DNA from: Acidobacteriota bacterium
GTDB taxonomy: Bacteria > Acidobacteriota > Vicinamibacteria > Vicinamibacterales > JACQTH01
DNA: 7,564 nucleotides
Assembly: GCA_016210935.1 (NCBI GenBank)
Contig: JACQTH010000451.1
Coordinates: forward strand, 1 to 7,564
Reading direction: 5' to 3'
In this document: positions 1 to 5,665 of the stretch, one piece after another
Layout of the letters: every line of letters starts with the position of its first letter
How positions within the stretch are numbered: the first letter of the stretch is position 1
The notes under the pieces: model-generated
Told to the model about the DNA's origin: nothing
The model's database searches: none
What the model saw: the letters and a program-made list of their open reading frames with translations, nothing else
Made by a program: the position numbers and the translations under genes

Positions 1-60
1 CGCGCGACATGGGAGGGCGTCACGTACGAGGCCGCGACGCGGCTGCTGGCGCGACGATGA
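1..60 (+). CDS. C-terminal end of an unidentified protein (partial, runs in from the left)
   Basis: Reading frame 1 is open from the first base to a TGA at 58-60 and encodes 19 residues ending TYEAATRLLARR. Nearly all third positions are G or C, as expected of a real gene in DNA this rich in GC, and the peptide looks like an ordinary amphipathic C-terminal helix. The gene converges on the quinoprotein gene, whose stop codon lies about 60 bp further on, and this short gap suits the end of a transcription unit. The longer open frame that starts at 9 and runs antisense across the quinoprotein is not a credible alternative. The fragment is too short to suggest a function. Confidence 0.45.
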   Translation, partial: RATWEGVTYEAATRLLARR

Positions 61-115
61 CTCGAAACGCGCTCATCGACACCAACACGATCGCTTCAAC
101 TGACTATTGCGCGAG

Positions 116-127
116 CGTGACGTCACG
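116..127. repeat. 12-bp perfect palindrome over the quinoprotein stop codon
   Basis: CGTGACGTCACG is self-complementary and contains the TGA stop of the minus-strand gene (123-125). It sits between two convergent genes. There is no T-tract on either side, so it is not a standard intrinsic terminator, and it could be chance. Confidence 0.3.
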
Positions 128-1907
128 GATGCAGCGCAAACGCGTACAGCGTGTCGCCGGCGCCCACGACGACGAACTGCCGGCCGTCGAGCATGAAGGT
201 CTGCGGGCCATTACTGGTGTTCGTGCCGAGGCCCGCATGCCACAGCGGCTTCCCTGTGGCCGCGTCATAGGCCACGAAATTGCCGCCGCCGTCGTTCCCG
301 AACAGCAGCCCGCCAGCCGTGCTCAGCAGTCCCATCGCGCCGCCCGTGCTCCCTGCGGGTCCCATCGCCAGCGGGCGCGTCCAGCGCACCTGACCCGTCC
401 GGTAATCAATCGCCTTCAGCGCGCTCCCGACGTTGGCGATGTTGCGCTCGGCGGCGGCCCAGCCCTGGGGACGCGGATCGATGTCGGTCAGGTAGTAGAC
501 GCTGAACGTCTGCGCGGTACCCACGTACAACAGTCCGGTGTCGGGATTGAAACTGGGCGGCGGCCAATTCGTCGCGCCGCCGGTGTTGGGGGAGACGAGC
601 GACCCTGGGATGCTGGCGTCCTTCGCCGGATTCCGGATCGGCTGCCCCTTGGCGTTGATGTCCTGCGTCCAGTTCAACGAATCGATGAGCGGTCGGGTCA
701 CGAGATGCTGACCGTTGGTGCGATCGAGCAGGAAGAAGTGCCCGTTCCGGCTCGCCTGCGCCACGAGCTTGCGGGGTTTTCCGTCGATGACGCCGTCGAA
801 GAGCACCGGCGTCTGCGCGGCGTCCCAGTCGTGCGTATCGTGCGGCGTGACCTGGTAGTACCACACCAGCTTGCCGGTGTCGGGGTTCAGAGCGACGATG
901 GAGCAGGTGTACAGGTTGTCGCCCGCGCGGCTCTGCCCCGTCAGCACCGGATTCGGATTGCCGGTCCCGAAGTAGTAGAGATTCAACTCCGGGTCGTACG
1001 TCCCCGGCAGCCACGGCATCCCGCCGCCGTGAGCCATGGCGTACTCGTCGGGCCACGTCTCGGCGCCTGGTTCTCCCGGACGCGGCGTCGTGTTCCACCG
1101 CCACACCAGCGCCCCGTTCACCGGGTCGCGCGCCTCGAGATAGCCGGGCACGTCGAGCGCGTCGCCGCTCACGCCGATGATGACGCGGTTGCCGATGACA
1201 ATCGGCGCGTTCGTGGCAAAGTACTCGCGCTTCATGCTGGCGATCTCGTGGTGCCAGCGCTCCTTGCCCGTCGCGGCATCGAGAGAGACGAAATAGTTGT
1301 CGGGCGTCAGGAAGTAGAGCCAGTCGCCGTACATCCCGACGCCCCGATTACCGATGTGATCGCCGCCACGCGTTTTCCAGGCGAAGTGCCACAGCTCCCG
1401 GCCGGTCCGGGCGTCGAGGGCCCAGACGTGATCGGGCGCCGAGAGATACATGACGCCGCGGACGAGGAGCGGTGTCGACTTGATCGTCGGGTTGCCGATG
1501 CCGGCCGGCGGGATGTCCGGTCCTTCGCCGCCGAGGCTGGCGTTTGCGCGCGACGCGTTGAGCCGATAAACCCAGGCCAGCGTCAAGGCCTTCACGTTCG
1601 CGGTCGTGATCTGTTTGAGGGTGCTGTACCGCCGACCCGAATAGTCGCCGTGATACGTCGGCCACGCCTCGATGGGCGGCTTTCCAAGCAGCGCGGGATC
1701 GAGCATCGGGCCCTGGCCAATCGCAATCGTGGAGACGGCCAGCAGCGTGATCCCCGTGACCACGCCACTTCCGGCTAAAGCCGGAAGCCACGAGAGAGGC
1801 TCTTTCTTCGTGGCTTCCGCCTTAAGCCGTTCGACGCGGCCGGCCTGGAATTCGGTCGATTGCGCGGATGCGCGGCGAAAGAGACGAGCCACGGACGCGC
1901 CGATCAT
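123..1907 (-). CDS. PQQ-dependent-dehydrogenase-like beta-propeller protein (possibly a cofactor-less quinoprotein)
   Basis: This 594-residue protein belongs to the eight-bladed quinoprotein alcohol/glucose dehydrogenase fold, whose members oxidise alcohols or sugars in the periplasm and pass electrons to cytochrome c. Visible hallmarks are the WPTYHGDYSGRRYS opening (82-95), TYDPELNLYYFGTGNPNP (303-320) with Asn317 at the usual calcium-ligand place, GDN (329-331) with Asp330 at the usual catalytic-base place, TPHDTHDWDA (354-363), RNGHFFLLDRTNG (387-399) and a last blade GGLLFGNDGGGNF (532-544). The vicinal Cys pair of methanol-dehydrogenase-type enzymes is absent; Cys335 is the only cysteine. 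The segment that normally reads SGxE reads SGDALDVPG (247-255), so the usual Glu ligand appears to be Ala250. This resembles a subfamily I recall being named acido-empty-quinoproteins. The ATG at 1907 overlaps the cytochrome stop (TGATG) and is preferred to more upstream starts lying inside the cytochrome gene. Residues 27-47 are encoded by a palindromic repeat, followed by a hydrophobic export or anchor segment (48-64). Confidence 0.9.
   Translation of the reverse strand: MIGASVARLFRRASAQSTEFQAGRVERLKAEATKKEPLSWLPALAGSGVVTGITLLAVSTIAIGQGPMLDPALLGKPPIEAWPTYHGDYSGRRYSTLKQITTANVKALTLAWVYRLNASRANASLGGEGPDIPPAGIGNPTIKSTPLLVRGVMYLSAPDHVWALDARTGRELWHFAWKTRGGDHIGNRGVGMYGDWLYFLTPDNYFVSLDAATGKERWHHEIASMKREYFATNAPIVIGNRVIIGVSGDALDVPGYLEARDPVNGALVWRWNTTPRPGEPGAETWPDEYAMAHGGGMPWLPGTYDPELNLYYFGTGNPNPVLTGQSRAGDNLYTCSIVALNPDTGKLVWYYQVTPHDTHDWDAAQTPVLFDGVIDGKPRKLVAQASRNGHFFLLDRTNGQHLVTRPLIDSLNWTQDINAKGQPIRNPAKDASIPGSLVSPNTGGATNWPPPSFNPDTGLLYVGTAQTFSVYYLTDIDPRPQGWAAAERNIANVGSALKAIDYRTGQVRWTRPLAMGPAGSTGGAMGLLSTAGGLLFGNDGGGNFVAYDAATGKPLWHAGLGTNTSNGPQTFMLDGRQFVVVGAGDTLYAFALHP
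1768..1829. repeat. REP-like palindromic element inside the quinoprotein reading frame
   Basis: Arms 1772-1793 and 1808-1829 pair at 20 of 22 positions around a 14-nt loop. The left part also folds alone: CTTCCGGCT (1768-1776) and AGCCGGAAG (1779-1787) are a perfect 9-bp inverted repeat separated by AA. The element keeps the minus-strand frame open and encodes residues 27-47 of the quinoprotein. The structure is seen directly. That it is a dispersed repeat is inferred from its similarity in style to palindromic repeats of acidobacterial genomes and from a partly matching core (CGCCTT-x-AG-x-CG) in the hairpin at 2817-2828. Confidence 0.7.
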
Positions 1908-2716
1908 CACTTGAGACTCGCCAGATAGGCCGTCATGTCGTGCATGTCGGCGTCGGTCCATTTCTTCAGCATGTCCATGTGCGCCTGCAGCGGATCGGTC
2001 ACGACGACTTTCGGCACGTCGCCGTTGCGCAGCCACGATCGCATCTGCTCCGAGACGGGATCGTAGAGCGTAACCTCGAAGTTCGTCAGCCGCACGAGCG
2101 CGCCGGCAGCCGTCTCGCCCGATGGCGTCGTGACCGACACCTTGACGGCGTTGGGATCGCGATACGCCGGCGTGCCGGGTGGCCGCCCGCCGCGGGGCAT
2201 CAACAGGCGTCCCTGGAGCGTGACGGGATCGTACCTGGCGCCGATCCCTTTGAGGTCGCCCGCCGGCGAATGACACGTCCGGCACTGCCCTTCGCCATTG
2301 AAGAAGGCTTCGCCCGCTTCGGGATCGCCCACCAGGATGTCGAGAATCTTGTAGAGGCGCCGGTTGGCGGCCAGATAAATCGCCGAGTGCAGGAAGGTGG
2401 CGAGGTCAGAGTTCTGCTGGTCGCTGTAGTCGAACTTCGGCATTCCCCTGTCCTCACGACCGGCGCGCAGGAATGCCCCGAGCTGCTTGCCGTCCTCATC
2501 CTCCTGGACGAGCGCCGAGCGCGTGAGATCGGGTCCCCGGGCGCCGCCGCGCGCGTTGGCGCCGTGACAGAACCCGCACTCCGCCTTGAGCAGCTGCTCG
2601 CCGCGCGCCACGGCCGCCGGATCGAACTTCGGCGCCGGCGGCTGCTGCTGCGCGCTGAGACTTGACGCCACCAGGAGCAGAACGACCCCCACCAGGCACG
2701 TGCACGAGAACCGCAT
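1907..2716 (-). CDS. Secreted di-haem c-type cytochrome
   Basis: This 269-residue protein has a signal peptide at about 1-22 (hydrophobic VGVVLLLVASSL, likely cleavage after SLSA) and two haem-attachment motifs, CGFCH (47-51) and CRTCH (145-149). Met92 in RGMPKF is the likely sixth ligand of the first haem; Met249 or a nearby Met in the C-terminal HMDMLKKWTDADMHDMTAYLASL region is the candidate for the second. Between haem 2 and that last helix lies an insert of about 40 residues (187-228), predicted to be beta-rich, which is unusual for a plain cytochrome c. The role inferred is electron acceptor, in the periplasm, for the propeller protein encoded directly downstream, with which it shares a TGATG stop/start overlap. 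A strong AGGAGG lies 5 nt before the ATG. A DNA-binding or regulatory role is not suggested by anything seen. Confidence 0.9.
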   Translation of the reverse strand: MRFSCTCLVGVVLLLVASSLSAQQQPPAPKFDPAAVARGEQLLKAECGFCHGANARGGARGPDLTRSALVQEDEDGKQLGAFLRAGREDRGMPKFDYSDQQNSDLATFLHSAIYLAANRRLYKILDILVGDPEAGEAFFNGEGQCRTCHSPAGDLKGIGARYDPVTLQGRLLMPRGGRPPGTPAYRDPNAVKVSVTTPSGETAAGALVRLTNFEVTLYDPVSEQMRSWLRNGDVPKVVVTDPLQAHMDMLKKWTDADMHDMTAYLASLK

Positions 2717-2721
2717 CGGCC

Positions 2722-2727
2722 CCTCCT
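2722..2727 (-). promoter_or_regulatory. Shine-Dalgarno site of the cytochrome c gene
   Basis: On the minus strand AGGAGG lies 5 nt before the ATG at 2716-2714. It supports this start and implies efficient initiation at the head of the two-gene operon; the downstream quinoprotein has no comparable site and probably relies on coupled translation. Confidence 0.7.
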
Positions 2728-2728
2728 G

Positions 2729-2759
2729 GCACGTTCCCGTTGGCGCACGAACGTGCGCC
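2729..2759. promoter_or_regulatory. Nested alternative dyads just upstream of the cytochrome c start (operator or leader hairpins)
   Basis: Two perfect inverted repeats share bases. GCACGTTC (2729-2736) pairs with GAACGTGC (2749-2756), and GGCGCACG (2742-2749) pairs with CGTGCGCC (2752-2759). They cannot both form in one RNA molecule, and the first abuts the Shine-Dalgarno site. They could be a repressor site or a leader switch, or the remnant of a palindromic repeat. No flanking T-tract is present, so termination is less likely. Confidence 0.4.
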
Positions 2760-2762
2760 CTA

Positions 2763-2839
2763 TGAACGACTACCGCAAGGGGCGCGGGGCGACGCTCAGT
2801 CGCGCGCGGAGTCTCGCGCCTTCAGGCGGTAGTCGTTCA
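2763..2839. repeat. 77-bp hairpin with 14-bp perfect arms overlapping the DGQHR gene stop
   Basis: TGAACGACTACCGC (2763-2776) and GCGGTAGTCGTTCA (2826-2839) are perfectly complementary. The inner flanks extend the stem imperfectly (AAGG..GCGCG against CGCGCCTT). The TGA stop of the DGQHR gene (2839-2837) is part of the right arm. There is no T-run, so it is not a textbook intrinsic terminator, although it may stabilise the mRNA 3' end or aid Rho-dependent termination. Its CGCCTTCAGGCG core resembles that of the element at 1768-1829, which suggests a REP-like family. Confidence 0.55.
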
Positions 2840-3958
2840 AACGAACGCGCCCTCGGGATACTGCAGCGCGAGTCTCAGCTCCTTCGCGAGCTGATCGATC
2901 GTCGTGCCCTTCCAGGCGCCTTCCGTCTCGAACCTGAGGTCGCCGATGCGACGCCCCCACGGAGAGATCACGCGGCCGATCGCCCGGAAGTCCGTGCGAT
3001 CCGCGTGCTGCTGATCGAGGCGGCGGACCACATCGGGAGCCACACGGATGAACGCACGCAGCGCCGGTGCGGTCTTGATGCTGTACTTCCGGCCGGCCCA
3101 CGCGGCGCCGAAGACGAGCGCAATCTGCTTGAAGTAATTGACGAAGAACTTCCTGGCTTCTTCGAGGAACTCCTCCGCCTTCCGCCCGGCGCCGAGCTGG
3201 TCCGACGCAAACAGCTTCTTCAGCTCCTGTGCGAGCGGCGCCTGCGCGACGCGGCCGCGGCCGACGCCGAGCAGTCGGATTTCCTCGAACAGCGGCGAGT
3301 CTTCGCGGTCGTTGAGCGCGCGCACCACATCGTGCGCCGTCGCCAGGGCATCGTCTCGGTAGAGCTGCCGGCCCGACAGGCTCACCAGATGCGAAGCGTT
3401 GAGGCGGGTGTGCTTCGCGTTGATCGTGACGAACATCTGGACGATGTGATCCTCGGGCAGCTGGTCGAAGATGACCGCCGGCACGACGAATTCCTCGCCC
3501 CCGAAGCTCTCGATATCAGCATGAAGCGCGAGCAGCCGATGCTGCCCATCAATCGCTCGCAGAATGCCTTCACGCTCCGGCACCTTCAACACGCCAACGG
3601 TCGCGCCCTCCTCGAGCGGCGCGAACGAAAGCTTCTCGTCGCAGCTGATGATCACCGCCCCGGGAATCGACGGAAGATCACGGGCCTGACGGCACTGCTC
3701 GTAGTACTGCACGAGCTCGTCGATCTTTCGTCGAATGATCTGACGCTGGTAGGCCTTCTCGCTCGCAGCGATCCGCTTCTCCAGCAGATCCCAGTTCACC
3801 TTCGACGTCGGCTGCCGGGCAATCCCGCGGGTCGGCTGCTGGTGGCCGTAGCTCAGGACCTCGAAGCGGACGAGCTTATCGATATCAAGCGCAGTCAGCG
3901 CCGCCTGGTAGAACTGGACGCCGAACTGCTTCATGCGGATGGCGGAGACGTTGATCAT
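2837..3958 (-). CDS. DGQHR-domain protein (DndB-like), stand-alone
   Basis: The 373-residue protein carries the defining motif in RAIDGQHRLLAL (134-145) and the companion motif FVTINAKHTRLNASHL (176-191). Both are typical of the DGQHR superfamily, which includes DndB, the regulator of DNA phosphorothioation, and the related DpdB of 7-deazaguanine DNA modification. There is no signal peptide or membrane segment, so it should act in the cytoplasm. The N-terminal part (about 1-60) is followed by a charged helical stretch (60-95) and the C-terminal third is helical and basic. Its length is close to that of DndB. None of DndA, C, D or E, a nuclease or a methylase is encoded nearby, so its activity cannot be inferred from context. 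The ATG at 3958 has no clear Shine-Dalgarno; ATG codon 9 is a possible alternative with no better site. Domain assignment is firm; function is not. Confidence 0.85.
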   Translation of the reverse strand: MINVSAIRMKQFGVQFYQAALTALDIDKLVRFEVLSYGHQQPTRGIARQPTSKVNWDLLEKRIAASEKAYQRQIIRRKIDELVQYYEQCRQARDLPSIPGAVIISCDEKLSFAPLEEGATVGVLKVPEREGILRAIDGQHRLLALHADIESFGGEEFVVPAVIFDQLPEDHIVQMFVTINAKHTRLNASHLVSLSGRQLYRDDALATAHDVVRALNDREDSPLFEEIRLLGVGRGRVAQAPLAQELKKLFASDQLGAGRKAEEFLEEARKFFVNYFKQIALVFGAAWAGRKYSIKTAPALRAFIRVAPDVVRRLDQQHADRTDFRAIGRVISPWGRRIGDLRFETEGAWKGTTIDQLAKELRLALQYPEGAFV

Positions 3959-3969
3959 TGGAGGCGCAT
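3955..3969 (-). promoter_or_regulatory. Four-codon upstream reading frame overlapping the DGQHR start
   Basis: On the minus strand ATG CGC CTC CAA TGA begins at 3969 and its stop overlaps the DGQHR start codon as ATGA. With no strong Shine-Dalgarno for the main gene, termination and re-initiation here could control its translation. Such a short frame can also arise by chance. Confidence 0.25.
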
Positions 3970-4072
3970 TCTACCCTTGGAAATACACACGAACACCCGC
4001 TTTTTGCCCAAAATGTGGGCGAACGTGAGGACCCCGGCCGGGCAGCCGAGCCACGGTCGAACCCTATCTCCA

Positions 4073-4078
4073 ATTATA
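4073..4078 (-). promoter_or_regulatory. Candidate -10 box for the DGQHR gene
   Basis: The minus strand reads TATAAT, a perfect consensus, in a short AT-rich island (4070-4093) inside otherwise GC-rich DNA. It would give a leader of about 100 nt. No good -35 hexamer is seen at 16-18 nt spacing, so the call rests on the -10 and base composition only. Confidence 0.35.
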
Positions 4079-4106
4079 TCAATAACTTAATGGATGGCGG
4101 TCCCCC

Positions 4107-4267
4107 GGAGTCGGGATTTGGGATTCGAGATTCGGAAGATCGGACGGGAACGAAACTCAAGGGCAAAAGTCTCACGAACCCCGAATCCCCACCTCGCTTC
4201 GGCGCGGCTTGCCCAGGTTCGCGCTCGACCGGTGACCGGGAACGAAGGCGGCCGAACCCCGAATCCC
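4107..4267. repeat. Composite heptamer repeat (GGGATTC/GAATCCC type) in a non-coding gap
   Basis: At 4112-4132 three heptamers run in tandem: CGGGATT, TGGGATT, CGAGATT. In the opposite sense, CGAACCCCGAATCCC occurs twice exactly (4175-4189 and 4253-4267), so the block is bounded by inverted heptamer tracts. CGGGAACGAA also occurs twice (4145-4154 and 4237-4246). All frames here give only low-complexity peptides such as SGFGIRDSE, so no gene is called between 3958 and 4275. Dispersed heptamer arrays like this are familiar to me from GC-rich genomes, but copy number cannot be judged here. Confidence 0.65.
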
Positions 4268-4274
4268 GTGCGCG

Positions 4275-5573
4275 TCAGACGCCTGCGGCCATGTACTTCC
4301 TTATCGCCCCGACCGTCCGCTCGATCTCTTCCATCGTGTTGTAGAAGTGGGGTGAGAACCGGAGACCGGGCCGGTCGCTGCCGCCGCGCGTCGCGCCGGC
4401 GATCTGATCTTTCTGGTAGAGCGCCGCGCTCAGCTTCCGCACGTCCAGCGAGCCGGGCTGGAGCGTGACCACCGCGACCGATCGCGAGGGGTCGGGACTC
4501 GTCCACAGCCGGACGCCGTCAATTTTGCGCACGCCCTCAATCAGCGCCTGGGCCAGATGGCGCGAGCGCTTCTCGATCATCGCGCGCCCGATGGTGGTCT
4601 GAAAGGCCAATGCGTCGGCGAACGCCGCGATCGCCGCGTCATCACGCTGGCCCATGCTCTCGAGCGCGCGCGACGCGCCGATCGGTCCGGCGCCGGCGCT
4701 GATGATGCTCGCCCAGACTTTCGTGGAGACGTTCTTGTTGACGAACAGCACACCGGTTTCACGCGGACCACACGGCCACTTGTGTCCGCTGCCGGTGTAG
4801 AAATCCGGCTGCATGACGCTGAGATCGACGTCGAGCAGCCCGAAGCTCTGCGCGCCATCCACGAGGGACAGCACGCCGCGCTTGCGCGCGATTCGGCACA
4901 GCTCGTTGGCGGGCAGAAGATCGCCGGCCGTGTTGGTCAGATGCGTGATCGCCAGCAGGCGGGTGTTCGCCGCGAGCCGATCGGTAAAGGCCTCGATGTA
5001 GTACTCGGGCCCAGGGTGCGGGTTCTTCTGCGGTACGACCTTGATGGTAAATCCGAATCTTTTCGCCTTATCGGTCCAGGCGGCGTTGTTGCTCGGATGA
5101 TTGTCACCGAAGATGACGATCTCGTCGCCTTCCTTGAGCTGAATGCCGCTCGAGACGATGTTGTTCGCTTCGCTCGTGTTGCGCGTGATGACGATTTCTT
5201 CCGGCGTGACCCTCAGAAACGCGGCGAGCGCCTTGCGCGTCTGTTCGCGCGTTTCTGAAAACTTCTGCCGGTTGTGCTGTGACGGATCGCGATCGACGTC
5301 CTTCGTCCACTGCGACAGCTTCTCGAGCACCGGAGCAGACGCGGGACACAGATTCGCGGCATTCATGACCGCCAGCTTCGGCGGCATCACGAACTGCGCC
5401 CGGACACTCTTCCAGTAGCTCTCGTCGGTTGCCGATGCGGCGGACTTGAGCGGCGGCGCGTCGGCGGCGCGAAGGGTCGCGCCGCGTCCGACCAGGGCGG
5501 CAGGTCCGGCCAGGCCCAGCAACCTCGCGAAATCACGACGGGACCACGCTGCGGGCTTCACGGTGTCGTTCAT
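4275..5573 (-). CDS. Tat-signal class V aminotransferase-fold PLP enzyme (isopenicillin N epimerase / cysteine desulfurase-like)
   Basis: The 432-residue protein begins with a twin-arginine signal, SRRDFARLLG (11-20), a short hydrophobic region and a probable cleavage site around LRAADA, so it should be exported folded with its cofactor. The fold-type I PLP site is clear: TRNTSEANN (130-138) for phosphate binding, Asp239 in LVDGAQSFG for the pyridine nitrogen, and GSGHKWPCGP (261-270) with Lys265 as the Schiff-base lysine. The C-terminal RFSPHFYNTMEEIERT (405-420) is typical of the class V epimerase/desulfurase group. Substrate cannot be deduced, and the symbol is left blank. The start at 5573 is preferred to one 8 codons upstream because AAGGAG lies 6 nt before it and the Tat n-region then has normal length. 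The iron permease gene ends 92 nt upstream on the same strand, so they may share a transcript. Confidence 0.88.
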   Translation of the reverse strand: MNDTVKPAAWSRRDFARLLGLAGPAALVGRGATLRAADAPPLKSAASATDESYWKSVRAQFVMPPKLAVMNAANLCPASAPVLEKLSQWTKDVDRDPSQHNRQKFSETREQTRKALAAFLRVTPEEIVITRNTSEANNIVSSGIQLKEGDEIVIFGDNHPSNNAAWTDKAKRFGFTIKVVPQKNPHPGPEYYIEAFTDRLAANTRLLAITHLTNTAGDLLPANELCRIARKRGVLSLVDGAQSFGLLDVDLSVMQPDFYTGSGHKWPCGPRETGVLFVNKNVSTKVWASIISAGAGPIGASRALESMGQRDDAAIAAFADALAFQTTIGRAMIEKRSRHLAQALIEGVRKIDGVRLWTSPDPSRSVAVVTLQPGSLDVRKLSAALYQKDQIAGATRGGSDRPGLRFSPHFYNTMEEIERTVGAIRKYMAAGV

Positions 5574-5579
5574 GAGAAG

Positions 5580-5585
5580 CTCCTT
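5580..5585 (-). promoter_or_regulatory. Shine-Dalgarno site that fixes the PLP enzyme start
   Basis: AAGGAG on the minus strand lies 6 nt before the ATG at 5573-5571. The in-frame ATG at 5597 has no such site, so the shorter protein is favoured. Confidence 0.65.
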
Positions 5586-5598
5586 CGTTTCGCACATA

Positions 5599-5626
5599 GT
5601 AGCGCCAGAATGCGTTCCATCGCTAC
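5599..5626. repeat. Weak 6-bp inverted repeat between permease and PLP enzyme genes
   Basis: GTAGCG (5599-5604) and CGCTAC (5621-5626) could form a small hairpin with a 16-nt loop in the leader of the PLP enzyme gene. The stem is short and may be fortuitous. Confidence 0.2.
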
Positions 5627-5665
5627 ACGGATGTTTCGGCGTTCCGACTCCTTACTCCTCCGACT

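Noticed and set aside
9..1778. Long plus-strand open frame (589 codons) antisense to the quinoprotein
   Set aside because: Its peptide is rich in Arg, Ala, Val and His with no domain pattern; it is the usual antisense shadow of a GC-rich gene, and the minus strand encodes an unmistakable conserved protein.
1908..2285. N-terminal extension of the quinoprotein upstream of 1907
   Set aside because: The additional 126 residues lie out of frame within the cytochrome c gene, are Arg-rich and lack conserved sequence; the TGATG start explains the gene better.
2763..2839. Intrinsic terminator
   Set aside because: The stem is strong, but no T-tract follows on either strand, and the loop is about 49 nt.
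4006..4020. GCCCA/TGGGC dyad next to a T5 run as a terminator
   Set aside because: For minus-strand transcription the hairpin is followed by A residues, and for the plus strand the T-run precedes the hairpin; the stem is only 5 bp.
2753..4090. Plus-strand open frame (445 codons) opposite the DGQHR gene
   Set aside because: It is antisense to conserved motifs including DGQHR, has a composition typical of shadow frames and begins inside a hairpin repeat.
4107..4267. CRISPR array
   Set aside because: The repeats are 7-15 bp, irregularly spaced and in opposite orientations, with no uniform spacers and no cas genes.
4087..4506. Short open frames on both strands across the heptamer repeat
   Set aside because: They translate repeat sequence (GFGIRDS-like peptides) and have no ribosome site or domain.
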